Source of the DNA: Planctomycetota bacterium
GTDB taxonomy: Bacteria > Planctomycetota > UBA1135 > GCA-002686595
Assembly (NCBI GenBank): GCA_016795325.1
Contig: JAEUHY010000045.1
Span: forward strand, 186,001 to 250,000
DNA length: 64,000 nt
Direction: 5' to 3'
The notes beneath the pieces are model-generated. The model did not search any database. It had not been told where the DNA came from and was given only the letters and a program-made list of their open reading frames with translations. A program made the translations under genes and the position numbers. The first letter of the stretch is position 1; each line of letters opens with the position of its first letter. Shown piece by piece: positions 46,542-55,404 of this stretch.

Positions 46542-47771
46542 ATGCATCAAGCAGCGAGCAATCTGAATCGACGTCTGTTCTGTTGGACGGCGATGGCCGC
46601 GGGAGTGGCGGCGGCGACGGCGGGCGCGGCGAGCGCTGAGCAAGCGTCCGAGGCCGCAAAGGCGACGAGCGGCTCGAAGGGAACCACGGGCCTGTTCACG
46701 CCGCTCAAGCTGCGCGGTGTGACGCTGCGCAACCGCATCGCCATGTCGCCGATGTGCCAGTACTCGAGCGAGGACGGCTTCGCGAACGAGTGGCACGTCG
46801 CGCACCACGCTGCACGCGCGGTGGGCGGCGCGGGGCTGCTCATCGCGGAGGCGACGGGTGTGACGCCGCAGGGACGCATCACGCCCAACTGTTTGGGGAT
46901 CTGGAAGGACGAGCACATTCCGGCGCTGCGCAAGGTGACGGAGTTCGTGGCGAAGCACGGCGCTGTGGCCGGAATCCAGCTCGCGCACGCGGGAGTGAAG
47001 GCCTCGCGCCATCGGCCGTTCCATCCGACGCCCAACGCGTTCGTGCCGCTCGAAGAGGGCGGTTGGATGCCGGTCGGTCCGACGGCGAAGCGCTACGGAC
47101 AAGATGGTCCGACGCCGCACGAGCTGAGCGTGGAGGAAATCCGCGCGGTCACGGCGGCCTTCGTCGCCGCGGCGCGGCGCTCGATCGCAGCGGGTTTCCG
47201 CGTGGTCGAGCTGCACTTCGCGCACGGATATCTCGGTCACAGCTTTCTGTCGCCGCTGATGAACGAGCGCACGGACGAGTACGGCGGGTCGTTCGACAAC
47301 CGCGTGAGGTTCTTGCTCGAAACGGTGCGGGACGTGCGCGCGGCGTTGCCCGACGACGCGCCGCTGCTCGTGCGGCTCTCGTGCACTGATTGGGCGGAGG
47401 GCGGTTGGACGCTCGATGAGTCGGTCGAGGTCGCGCGCCGGCTCGCGAAGGAAGGCGTCGACCTGATCGACTGCTCGAGCGGCGGAGCGTCGCGCAAGGC
47501 GAACATTCCAGTCGGGCCGAGCTACCAGACGCCGCTCGCCGAACGGATTCGTCGTGAAGCGGACATCGCGACGGGCGCGGTGGGGCTCATCACCGAACCC
47601 GCGCAGGCCGACGCGATCATCGCCGAGGGCAAGGCGGACCTCGTCTTGCTCGGGCGCGAGCTGCTGCGCGATCCGCACTGGCCGCACCGCGCCTGGGCGG
47701 CGCTGAAGCCGGGCGCGCCGTCGCCGATCGCGCGCGAGTACGCCTGGGCGCTGCCGGAAACGCGCGGCTGA
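46542..47771 (+). CDS. Old yellow enzyme (YqjM-like) ene-reductase with Tat signal
   Basis: 409 residues from the ATG at 46542 with GAGG just upstream. The catalytic part is a clear YqjM-class FMN oxidoreductase: PMCQYSS (flavin-tuning Cys and substrate Tyr), GIQLAHAG (substrate-binding His), LHFAHGYLGHSFLSPLMNERTDEYGGS, and a C-terminal VLLGRELLRDPHWP. These enzymes reduce activated C=C bonds with NADPH. The unusual part is the N-terminus NRRLFCWTAMAAGVAAATAGAASA, which looks like a Tat signal peptide. The enzyme may therefore be exported with bound FMN, although cytoplasmic NAD(P)H would then not be available to it. Confidence 0.9.
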   Translation: MHQAASNLNRRLFCWTAMAAGVAAATAGAASAEQASEAAKATSGSKGTTGLFTPLKLRGVTLRNRIAMSPMCQYSSEDGFANEWHVAHHAARAVGGAGLLIAEATGVTPQGRITPNCLGIWKDEHIPALRKVTEFVAKHGAVAGIQLAHAGVKASRHRPFHPTPNAFVPLEEGGWMPVGPTAKRYGQDGPTPHELSVEEIRAVTAAFVAAARRSIAAGFRVVELHFAHGYLGHSFLSPLMNERTDEYGGSFDNRVRFLLETVRDVRAALPDDAPLLVRLSCTDWAEGGWTLDESVEVARRLAKEGVDLIDCSSGGASRKANIPVGPSYQTPLAERIRREADIATGAVGLITEPAQADAIIAEGKADLVLLGRELLRDPHWPHRAWAALKPGAPSPIAREYAWALPETRG

Positions 47772-47835
47772 GGCCGGATTTTTCGCGATTGGGTTGTGCA
47801 CGCGGCGCGCGGCGGCCTCGTTCGTAGCGAACGAT

Positions 47836-47902
47836 CGGACCAGCCGCCTTTGCGTCGAGATTTCCGGCGCATCGCAGCGCCGGCGCAAAGGCGGGAGGTT
47901 CG
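47836..47902. repeat. Long imperfect palindrome upstream of the propeller gene
   Basis: Outer arms 47844-47854 and 47884-47894 (11 bp, perfect) enclose inner arms 47864-47870 and 47877-47883 (7 bp, perfect). Beyond the outer arms, pairing resumes with one wobble. It lies 35 bases before the ATG at 47929 and 70 bases after the ene-reductase stop, and may be a terminator, an attenuator or a decayed repeat. Confidence 0.7.
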
Positions 47903-47928
47903 ATCTTGGCTCCGTGCGACCAGCGGCC

Positions 47929-49533
47929 ATGTCGATCCAACTTCTGTCCCGTGCATTCCATTCTTCGACCGTGGTGAAGGCTGGCCTCGCGACGTTGCTC
48001 GCGGGGCTGGTCGGCGATAGCAGCGCGCACGCGCAGTGCGCGACGGGCTGGCAGACTGCACCGGGCGTTCCGGGGCTGAACAGCCTGCCGTACAGGCTGG
48101 TCGCGTGGGACCCTGACGGCGCCGGGCCGCAGACGCAGAAGCTCGTCGCAGGAGGCCCGTTCACGACTGCGGGCGGCGCGCCGGCCAGTCGCATCGCGAT
48201 GTGGGATCCCGCGACGTCGACTTGGTCCACGCTCGGCAGCGGGATGAACGGCTACGTGCAGTCGCTGTGCGTTGCGTCGAGCGGCGAGCTGATCGCGGGC
48301 GGCTCGTTCACCACGGCGGGCGGCGCATTCGCGGGCAGCGTTGCGCGCTGGAACGGGAGCACGTGGTCGCCGATGGGTTCGAACAACCTCAGCTTGAACA
48401 GCGTGATCACACTCGCGGAGCTTCCCGGCGGCGGCTTGGTCGCGGGAGGGACCTTCGTGTTCGCGGAGTTCACGCAGGTCAACCACATCGCGCAATGGAA
48501 AGGAACGAGTTGGTTGCCGATGGGCGGCGGACTCAACGACCATCCGCACGCGCTCGCCGTGTTGCCCGGCGGCGATCTGCTCGCCGGCGGGTGGTTCACG
48601 ACCGCGGGAGGCGTGAGCGCCAAGCGGCTCGCGCGCTGGAACGGCACGACGTGGTCGGAGTTCGGCGGCGGCGCGAACGGGGCCGTGTACGCGCTGAGCG
48701 TGTTGCCGGGCGGCGACGTCGTCGCGGCGGGCAACTTCACGACGATCGGCGGCGTGAACGCCAACCGCATCGCACGTTGGAACGGGAGCACGTGGTCGCC
48801 CTTGGGTTCGGGCTTCACGCTCGAGGTGCGAGCGCTCGCACAGGTTCCGAGCGCGTCGGGCGGCGTGGATCTGATCGCCGGAGGGATCTTCAAGACCTTG
48901 CTCGGTTCGCCCGCCGACTACATCGCGCGCTGGAACGGTTCGACCTGGTCCGCGCTCGGTGGAAGCGTCGACAGCGAGGTTCATTCGCTCGCGTTGCTCA
49001 GCGGCGGCCAGTTGGCGGTGGGAGGGCAGTTCGTGTTCGCCGAGGGGCAGACCGCGAATCGCGTCGCGCTCTACGGCGTGGGAAGCACGCCCATTGCGTA
49101 CTGCGCAGCGAAGGTGAATTCGCTGGGCTGCACGCCGTCGATCCTCAGCGCGGGCGCGCCGAGCGCGAGCGCTGGCGCGGGCTTCACGCTGTCGGCGACG
49201 AATGTGCTCAACAACAAGGTCGGGCTGCTCATCTACTCGAACGCCGGGCGCGCCTCGGTTCCGTTCGCGGGCGGACTGCGCTGCATCCAACTGCCCGTGA
49301 GCCGTTCGATCACGCTCAACTCCGGCGGCACTCCCGGGCCGAACGACTGCTCGGGCGTGTTCGCGCTCGACTTCAACGCCTTCGCGGTCGGCGCGCTCGG
49401 TGGCACGCCGCAGAGCTACCTCACGACGCCGGGCACGACGGTGAACACGCAGTTCTGGGGCCGCGACCCGGGCTTCGCCGCGCCGAACAACGCGACGCTC
49501 TCCAACGCGCTCGAGTTCGTGCTCTGCCCGTAG
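47929..49533 (+). CDS. Secreted beta-propeller protein with planctomycete C-terminal module
   Basis: 534 residues from the ATG at 47929, giving a signal peptide that ends near SSAHAQ. Residues ~60-395 hold about seven repeats of ~48 residues with the phrases (V/I)AGGxFTTAGG and (I/L)ARWNGSTWSPLG, typical of DUF5122/kelch-like propeller blades. The last ~135 residues (from YCAAKVNSLGC to ATLSNALEFVLCP) match the C-terminal module of the protein at 32653-33783, including paired Cys and the NALEFVL ending. It is a probable cell-surface protein whose ligand is unknown. Confidence 0.85.
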   Translation: MSIQLLSRAFHSSTVVKAGLATLLAGLVGDSSAHAQCATGWQTAPGVPGLNSLPYRLVAWDPDGAGPQTQKLVAGGPFTTAGGAPASRIAMWDPATSTWSTLGSGMNGYVQSLCVASSGELIAGGSFTTAGGAFAGSVARWNGSTWSPMGSNNLSLNSVITLAELPGGGLVAGGTFVFAEFTQVNHIAQWKGTSWLPMGGGLNDHPHALAVLPGGDLLAGGWFTTAGGVSAKRLARWNGTTWSEFGGGANGAVYALSVLPGGDVVAAGNFTTIGGVNANRIARWNGSTWSPLGSGFTLEVRALAQVPSASGGVDLIAGGIFKTLLGSPADYIARWNGSTWSALGGSVDSEVHSLALLSGGQLAVGGQFVFAEGQTANRVALYGVGSTPIAYCAAKVNSLGCTPSILSAGAPSASAGAGFTLSATNVLNNKVGLLIYSNAGRASVPFAGGLRCIQLPVSRSITLNSGGTPGPNDCSGVFALDFNAFAVGALGGTPQSYLTTPGTTVNTQFWGRDPGFAAPNNATLSNALEFVLCP

Positions 49534-49690
49534 TCGCCGCGAGTTTGTTGGAGCGAGCGCCGCGGCTCCAAGCTCGGGATCATCGCCCGTGCGCGCTCGC
49601 CGCGCCGCCAAACGCAATAAGCGGCTGTCGCGTGTGGGTGATGGATCCGAGCTTCACCCCGCACCGACAGCGGGCTGCGCTCAACAACGG

Positions 49691-49726
49691 TTGGGCGCTA
49701 GCCAGGCAAAGCTTGGCAAGCGCCAA
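49691..49726. terminator. Hairpin downstream of the propeller gene
   Basis: Imperfect 13-bp stem between 49691-49704 and 49713-49726 with an 8-base loop and one bulged base, lying between two + strand genes. No T-run follows. The preceding stretch 49623-49672 is another imperfect palindrome. Confidence 0.4.
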
Positions 49727-49773
49727 GAAGCGTGAAGGCGAGAAGCTCGAGAGCAGATAGCATCACGTCCGGC

Positions 49774-50271
49774 ATGAAGACGCCCGCTGTCGTCTTGGCG
49801 ACTACCGCCGCGCTAGTCGTGGCTTCGGCACTGGTCTTGGCGTTCCTGGGCGACGCGACCGAGCGGAGTTCTGGACCCCTCACAGGAGTCGTCGCGTTGC
49901 AGCGCGCTCGCGCGGCGCTCGAGGCAGCCGATCGCAATCACGACGGGTACTTGGCGCCAAAGCAGTGCCTCGAGGCTGCGGAGTACTTCGAGCTCGCGCT
50001 AGCGGACCCGACGCTGCCGACCGAAGACCGGGAAGCTGCAGCGGCCGGTCTGGCGCAGGCCTTGTTGTTCACGGACCTGGAACGCTGCTCCAAGGTTGTC
50101 TGCGAAGCCCTGAAATCCGGCCTGTTTCCTCCAATTGCAGTTACAAGTTGGACAATACGAATCGCGTTCAAAGGCAATCCTGACGCCGCGCAACGAGTGC
50201 TGGACTGTGGCCGCTCGTTGAGACTCATCCCGCCGGAGCACGCCGAGACACTGGGACGAATGATCCGTTGA
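49774..50271 (+). CDS. Small membrane-anchored hypothetical protein
   Basis: 165 residues from the ATG at 49774; a GTG 42 bases upstream is an alternative. Residues ~3-24 (PAVVLATTAALVVASALVLAF) form a signal anchor. The rest is soluble and helical, with an EF-hand-like DRNHDGYLA and a TPR-like pair (AAEYFELALADPTLPTEDRE). Codon use is less biased than in its neighbours. No known function. Confidence 0.65.
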   Translation: MKTPAVVLATTAALVVASALVLAFLGDATERSSGPLTGVVALQRARAALEAADRNHDGYLAPKQCLEAAEYFELALADPTLPTEDREAAAAGLAQALLFTDLERCSKVVCEALKSGLFPPIAVTSWTIRIAFKGNPDAAQRVLDCGRSLRLIPPEHAETLGRMIR

Positions 50272-50309
50272 GTGCTTGCGAGCCCGGCGCGGCGCCGACC
50301 CTCCTCTTC

Positions 50310-50447
50310 ACTCACCACGCCGAGCGCGTCGATGTCGCGGTAGAGCGTGCGCACCGAGACCTCGAAGGACTCGGCGAGAGCCTGCGCGGTCACGCGCCCG
50401 TCGGTTTGGAGTCGAAGCAGGATCGACAGGAGGCGGCTCGACTGCAT
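50310..50447 (-). pseudogene. N-terminal fragment of a WYL/YafY-type regulator
   Basis: On the minus strand, MQSSRLLSILLRLQTDGRVTA then LAESFEVSVRTLYRDIDALG is the DNA-binding HTH of a YafY/WYL transcriptional regulator, starting at 50447. After about 46 codons the family similarity stops and no WYL domain follows, because the downstream DNA is the end of the gene at 49774-50271. It is a truncated remnant. Confidence 0.7.
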
Positions 50448-50905
50448 CGTCTTCAGTGTCGCTGGAAAGGCTGACAGCACTTGGCAGGAATCGAGCGACG
50501 CCGAGTTTGGCGGCGCGCGCCGCAGCGCAGCGCCTCGAGGTCACGGCGCCGTGCCCGGCGCCTTTCTCAAGCGTTGGGGCCGCGCTCAACAGCGTCGTGT
50601 CGGGGGCGGACACTGCGCGGTTCCTCGCACATGTGAGCGGTCACGCTCACCGCCCGGAGATCGTGACCGGGGAGCGTGGCTCGCCGAGTCGCGCGATGGA
50701 GAGCGCACTGCGACCCAAGCCCATCCCAGGTTGCGGGCGAGACCGTGGCGGCGGAGAAACCGCAAGTTCCTCGACCGAAGCCGGCAGTCGCGACATCTGT
50801 GGTTGTTCGTTCGCACGAACACGAGCGCGCATGCCCACGGCGCCTCGTTTGCGAGGCTCGCTGCTCTCGGGCGACTCTCGCCTTCCCAACCTCTGGAGAA
50901 CCACA
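50448..50905. other. Gene-free stretch
   Basis: Open frames run through this interval but lack family features and a convincing start. The following YVTN-repeat gene has its own ribosome-binding site at 50895-50898. I see nothing else here. Confidence 0.4.
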
Positions 50906-52903
50906 GTGACCCGTTGCTCCGCACCCCCCGACACCCGAACCACGCCGCTTCGATCCCTAGTTCTCGTGGCGGGAGCGCTCACTCTCGCGCACTCCGCGCG
51001 AGCGCAAGTGAACGCGCCCGTCGCCCCCGATGCGATCTACATCGGCCGCGTCTTCCCCAATGCCGCGATTTCCGTTATCGACTTGAACGGCTTCGGTCAG
51101 TCCACCGGCGATCCGAACTTCGACTTCAGCTACCAGACGTTCCCTGAAGGCTGGAGCAAGTTCCCGCTCAACCCGAACTTGATCCAGTACGGCCCAACGC
51201 TATTCCCGCCGCTGTTTCCGGGCGTCACGACGCTCGACGGCGGATCTGCGGGCGCGCTGACCTTGGTGCGCAATGCGCAGCTCAGCGACCGGCTTCTCCC
51301 GGGCCCCGAGGTCGTCGCGCCCGGCGACATGATGCTCGGTGCGCCGCTCGATCGCCGGCTCAACAACGGCTTGGGCGCGTCGGGTTGTGTGTCCGGCGGT
51401 GGAAACGTCTGCGCGGACACCGGCAAACAGGTGCTCTCCGTGACCATGGGAGGTGCTCACACGTTGCGGCCGACGCTCCCCGGCGAGACGCCGCTCAACC
51501 TCGTCGTCGGAGGCGGCAACCCGATCTCGTTTGCGCCGCACCCCAACCCGCCGGGCGTCGTGCAGCCGCCGTTGTGCGTGCCGCCGAGCATTCCGGGCGC
51601 GGAGCCGACGTCGATCTACAACACGCTTCAACCCTTTCCGGGGCTGCTCAACCTGTTGGTCCCGGGAGATCCGTTCGGTCAGCCGCCGGCGCTTCCGCCG
51701 ACGGGCCTGCTCAGTGCGGAGCAGAACTCGTTCTTCGTCGGTCCGGACCGGCCGACGCTGGTGGGACCTGCGCAGTGCGCGAACTACATGATCCGCCAGC
51801 AGATCGGGCACTACCTGTACGTCACCGAAAACGAGCGGGACGAGGTTCTGGTGGTCAACTCGAACACGTTCGAGGTGCTCGAGCGCATCTTCGTGCCCGA
51901 TCCGACCGAGCTGGCGATGGGGCCCAACTTGGACCTGCTGGCGGTCAGCTGCCGCGCCGTCGATCAAGTCGTGTTCATCGACATCGACCCCACTTCGGCG
52001 ACGTTCCACCAGGTCGTTGACTCCGTACAGGTCGGCGACGCTCCGCGCGGAATCGCTTGGGATCCGGGCAATGAAGACATCCTCGTGTGCAACGAGAATT
52101 CGAACACGGTGTCGATCGTGTCGGTGTTCACGCGCGATGTGCGCAAGACGCTCGCGAGCGGTTTCAGCCGGCCGTTCGGCGTCGCCATCACGCAGCGCCA
52201 GACCAACTTCGGCTTCCAGCGCAACGTGTACTTCGCCTACATCCTCGATCGCGCGGGACGGGTGCACCTGTTCGAGTCGGGCCCGAATGGCGTCAACGGC
52301 TGGGGCTACGACAACGTGATCGGCAGGACGGCGCCGATCTTCAAGCGTCCGCGCGCGATCCAGCCCGACCACCGCAGGCTCACTTCGGGCGTGTGGATCG
52401 CGCACAACGGTCAACTCAACGCGGCCGGCCAGGCCACGGGATTGCCGGGCGGCGCGGTGACGAACCTCGTGCTCGAATCCACCGCGCTGGGCCCCATCCC
52501 GCTGAACTTCACAGCGCTCAACACGCCGCAGATGCGCCAGCTCAACTTCAAGATCGCCGCATCCATCGGCAGCAACGAGTTGACCGGACTGCCGACCGAT
52601 GTGGCCTTCGACAACCAACGCAACCTCGGCGCTCTGCAAAACGTCGCCAGCGCCTTTGGCGCAGGCACGCCGGCGTCCATGAACGGCAAGAGCCAAGTGC
52701 GCCTCGCGGGCGGAGCGGTGCTCAACACCAACGAACCGCGCTACATGTTCGTCGCCGTGCGCGAGAGCACGACCGCGTCGGAGGCCATCGACGTGATCGA
52801 CCTCCAAACGCTGCAGCGTGTCGACGTCAATGCGCACCAGCCGGGTCGGCAGTCCATCGCAGCACCCGGTGCGCGTCTGGTGGCGGACTACTTCCGTCAG
52901 TAG
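50906..52903 (+). CDS. Secreted YVTN-type beta-propeller protein
   Basis: 665 residues from the GTG at 50906, with GGAG at 50895-50898. The start is set by this site and by the signal peptide that follows (TTPLRSLVLVAGALTLAHSARAQ). A much longer open frame upstream has no family features. The middle of the protein has YVTN propeller blades: HYLYVTENERDEVLVVNSNTF, DQVVFIDIDPTSATF, RGIAWDPGNEDILVCNENSN. The propeller is preceded by ~250 Pro/Gly-rich residues. It is a probable extracellular protein of unknown role. A family A repeat begins directly after the TAG stop. Confidence 0.82.
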   Translation: MTRCSAPPDTRTTPLRSLVLVAGALTLAHSARAQVNAPVAPDAIYIGRVFPNAAISVIDLNGFGQSTGDPNFDFSYQTFPEGWSKFPLNPNLIQYGPTLFPPLFPGVTTLDGGSAGALTLVRNAQLSDRLLPGPEVVAPGDMMLGAPLDRRLNNGLGASGCVSGGGNVCADTGKQVLSVTMGGAHTLRPTLPGETPLNLVVGGGNPISFAPHPNPPGVVQPPLCVPPSIPGAEPTSIYNTLQPFPGLLNLLVPGDPFGQPPALPPTGLLSAEQNSFFVGPDRPTLVGPAQCANYMIRQQIGHYLYVTENERDEVLVVNSNTFEVLERIFVPDPTELAMGPNLDLLAVSCRAVDQVVFIDIDPTSATFHQVVDSVQVGDAPRGIAWDPGNEDILVCNENSNTVSIVSVFTRDVRKTLASGFSRPFGVAITQRQTNFGFQRNVYFAYILDRAGRVHLFESGPNGVNGWGYDNVIGRTAPIFKRPRAIQPDHRRLTSGVWIAHNGQLNAAGQATGLPGGAVTNLVLESTALGPIPLNFTALNTPQMRQLNFKIAASIGSNELTGLPTDVAFDNQRNLGALQNVASAFGAGTPASMNGKSQVRLAGGAVLNTNEPRYMFVAVRESTTASEAIDVIDLQTLQRVDVNAHQPGRQSIAAPGARLVADYFRQ

Positions 52904-53068
52904 CTAGTGTCTTGCTTCCGAAGTTCGTCGAATATCTCGCTGGCCTCGCCGCCCCAGGCGGCGTTGCTCCGGTTCGGCGACCTATCCAGGTCGCCTGGAA
53001 TCCTCGCGCCTTGCCAGGAACGCCGATTCCAGCGACATCTTCGACGAACTTCGGAAGCAGGACACTAG
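52904..53068. repeat. Inverted-repeat element, family A copy 2
   Basis: 165 bp. The 40-base ends (52904-52943 and 53029-53068) are complementary at 37 of 40 positions and both end in CTAG. It starts directly after the stop of the YVTN gene. The interior shares long stretches with copies 1 and 3, for example CCTCGCGCC and GGTTCGGCGACC. The remaining ~140 bases up to the gene at 53211 show nothing else. Confidence 0.92.
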
Positions 53069-53210
53069 ACGTCCTCGACCACGCCGCGCGCGAGTTGGAC
53101 GGCACGCCGCTGTGCTGAACTCACTCAGCTGCTTCGTTTTCGCGCCGGCCTGGTTCGTGCTTGGGTCGTCGACGCCAGCGACACTCGGCAGCGGCGTCTG
53201 GGGCGCTGCG

Positions 53211-53669
53211 CTACTCCGGCGGCAGCTCGTAGATGCCGTGCTTCGCGTCGATCAACCGGCCCTGCCGCGCGAGCTCGCTCCACACCGCGGGCGGATAGCG
53301 GCTGGGCGGCGTCATGCCGAGAATCCCCGAGCTCCTGCCCTGGGTCATCGGATTGCGCGTGAGCGAGGACTCGTCGTTGAGGCGCGTGATCTTGAGGCTC
53401 TTGCGGAACGCCGTCATCGCGCGTTTGAGCACTTCGCGATCGCATGAGGGCAGCAAGCGCGCGCCGCTGCTCCACTGCGCGCACGTGCTGCGCAACGCCT
53501 CCAGGTCACGGCTCGCCAGCAGCGAGGCCAACTCGGGCTCGTTCGAGCCCGTCGCCGCCAACGCCTGGTCCGCCGCTGCCCACGGCGCCGCGTCGTCCGG
53601 CTTGGCGCTGAGATCGGCGACGACCCCGTTCAGGAGCGTGCTCAACAACGCCATCTTCGGATCGAACAT
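53211..53669 (-). CDS. Hypothetical protein
   Basis: 152 residues from the ATG at 53669 (MFDPKMALLSTLLNG). It is soluble and helical, with no signal peptide or membrane segment and no motif that I recognise. The C-terminal part (LTRNPMTQGRSSGILGMTP, then YPPAVWSELARQGRLIDAKHGIYELPPE) resembles a short winged-helix-like segment, but this is weak. Coding is supported by frame length and GC bias at third positions. Confidence 0.6.
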   Translation of the reverse strand: MFDPKMALLSTLLNGVVADLSAKPDDAAPWAAADQALAATGSNEPELASLLASRDLEALRSTCAQWSSGARLLPSCDREVLKRAMTAFRKSLKITRLNDESSLTRNPMTQGRSSGILGMTPPSRYPPAVWSELARQGRLIDAKHGIYELPPE

Positions 53670-53684
53670 GCCGCCGATCGTAGT

Positions 53685-53755
53685 GACCCGTTTCCGAATT
53701 GGGTCGAACATCCCGCTGGCCTCGCCGTCCCTGGGTCCCGTTCCTTGATTCGACG
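53685..53755. repeat. Family A repeat, partial copy 4
   Basis: About 70 bases match the first half of copy 2, with the shared run CGCTGGCCTCGCCG and aligned flanks. The second half is absent. It lies upstream of the minus-strand hypothetical gene. The rest of 53756-54109 shows no gene that I can support. Confidence 0.6.
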
Positions 53756-54109
53756 CATGCTGCGCGGACTCACGCACGAAGCTCGGCCTCAACGGACTGC
53801 GCGCACCAAAGCGCCGCGCCGAGGGTGCGCGTGCGCCTCCGATGACGCGTAGCAGGCGTCTGGCGGCTCGATCCGTCCGTGCGGGACTCGACCCTCGACC
53901 GACTTCGCTGGGGCGCATTGCGGCGGGGTTTTTTCGTCGAATCTTGAGACGCCGCGCGGGTTCACGACGACGTGCTGTGCATGTGTGTGCGCTCAGAATT
54001 CTCCGACGGCGCCGGTCGGGTGCGCTGGAGCTGTGCGCTAGACTCGTCCCAGGCGTGCCACCCGGCACGTCCGGCAGGCAGCCGCCCGCTTCGCCCGAGT
54101 ACTTCGCAG

Positions 54110-54709
54110 GTGCTAGGAGCCAATCGACACGAATCAGGTCGGGTCCCCTGCGCTCACCCGGAAGACTTGGAGTTGATCCGGAACTCGCTGACCGGCGACT
54201 CCGACGCGACGGAAGAGCTCTGCGCTCGCCTGCAGTGCATTCCGCGCATGGTGAACGGGCTCAACGTTCGCATGAACTCCGCCGTGGGTTCCGATGAGCT
54301 GCGCGACGTGTGCCAGCAGGTCATCGTGCTCGTCTGGCGCAAACGCGAGGCGTTCAACGGCGACTCGTCCATCGAGTCGTGGGTGCTCGGCTTCGTGCGC
54401 TACGAACTGTTGACTGCGGCGCGTCAAACGAACCGTCGCCAGCTCGCACACGACGTCGACACCCTCGAGGAAGCGGCCGCGCCCGCGGCGGCGAAGGAGG
54501 TCGATTCCGAGCTGCTCGCCTTGGCGCTCGCGCGGATCGACGTCGACGACGCCCGCATCGTTCGGCTGCGCGTGTTCCAAGACGCTCCGTTCGAGGCGAT
54601 CGGGGCTCGGCTCGGAGTGACGCCCAGCGCGGCTCGCAACCGCTACTACCGCTCGCTCCGCGCACTTCGCGAGCGACTTACGAGCATGGCTCGTGGAGTA
54701 TCGGAATGA
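54110..54709 (+). CDS. ECF-type RNA polymerase sigma factor
   Basis: 199 residues if the GTG at 54110 is used; the start is uncertain and TTG codons near 54168 are alternatives. Region 2 contains ELRDVCQQVIVLVWRKREAF (the D-x-x-Q-x-x-x-x-x-W pattern of the -10 helix), then SSIESWVLGFVRYELLTAARQ. Region 4 is RIVRLRVFQDAPFEAIGARLGVTPSAARNRYYRSLRAL, a helix-turn-helix for the -35 element. The stop overlaps the ATG of the anti-sigma gene, and the gene after that is a CHAT protease, so this is a three-gene regulatory operon. Confidence 0.88.
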   Translation: MLGANRHESGRVPCAHPEDLELIRNSLTGDSDATEELCARLQCIPRMVNGLNVRMNSAVGSDELRDVCQQVIVLVWRKREAFNGDSSIESWVLGFVRYELLTAARQTNRRQLAHDVDTLEEAAAPAAAKEVDSELLALALARIDVDDARIVRLRVFQDAPFEAIGARLGVTPSAARNRYYRSLRALRERLTSMARGVSE

Positions 54710-55404
54710 ACCACGAGCACGACGAACGACATGCGGAGTTGATCGAACGGCTCGTCACCGGCGCCCCGCCGTTGGAGGCGGCCGAGCGCCGGCAGCTCGA
54801 ATCGTGCGACGCTTGCCGCAGCGCCGCACAGGAGTTCGCGCAGCTCGAGCGAGGGCTGCGCCGACTTGCGGACGAGGACCGTGCGCTGCTCGCCGCGAGC
54901 GAAGGCGGTGACGACTTGCCCGGCGCCGATGTCATCCGGCAGTTCGCGCTCGAACGGCGGCGCGAGGCGGTGCGTGCGAGCGACGCCCGACGTCGGCCTC
55001 TGCGCTGGGCGTGGTTCGCGTCGGCTGCCGCTCTGCTGATCGTCACCGCTCTCTGGCGCTGGAACTCGAGCCGCGAGGAACTCGACTACGACCAGACGTT
55101 GGGGGCCGAGCCCTTGATCGAACTCGTCGAGGACGCGCCCGGCGCTGGCTACTCCGAGTTTCGCTGGAGCGGTCCGCTCCAGACGGGTGGTCGCTTCGAG
55201 ATCGAAGTCCGGCAACCGGCCGCGGGCGACGAGCCTGCTCGCCCGCTGTTGCCTCAACGGGCGCGGGTGTACGGTGGCGAAGCGTGGTCCCCGTCCGAGG
55301 AACTGACTTCGAAGTGGCCCGACCAGATCGAGTGGCGCGTGCTCAGTTGCGACAGCGACGGCAAGCCCTGGGCGCGCTCCGAGTTCTCGCGACGTCGGCG
55401 CTAG
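54706..55404 (+). CDS. Transmembrane anti-sigma factor-like protein
   Basis: 232 residues from the ATG at 54706 that overlaps the sigma stop (ATGA). Residues ~1-85 are cytoplasmic and contain LESCDACRSAAQEFAQLE, a zinc-finger anti-sigma-like helix with CxxC but without the usual upstream His. One membrane helix follows at ~103-120 (WAWFASAAALLIVTALWRW), then an extracytoplasmic beta-rich part (residues ~125-232). It probably holds the sigma factor inactive until a signal is received outside. Its coding end is overlapped by the CHAT gene. Confidence 0.8.
   Translation: MNHEHDERHAELIERLVTGAPPLEAAERRQLESCDACRSAAQEFAQLERGLRRLADEDRALLAASEGGDDLPGADVIRQFALERRREAVRASDARRRPLRWAWFASAAALLIVTALWRWNSSREELDYDQTLGAEPLIELVEDAPGAGYSEFRWSGPLQTGGRFEIEVRQPAAGDEPARPLLPQRARVYGGEAWSPSEELTSKWPDQIEWRVLSCDSDGKPWARSEFSRRRR

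Noticed and set aside
50276..50905. Extended N-terminus for the YVTN protein
   Set aside because: The extension lacks a signal peptide, crosses the WYL fragment, and is preceded by no start signal. The GTG at 50906 has a good ribosome-binding site and leads into a signal peptide.
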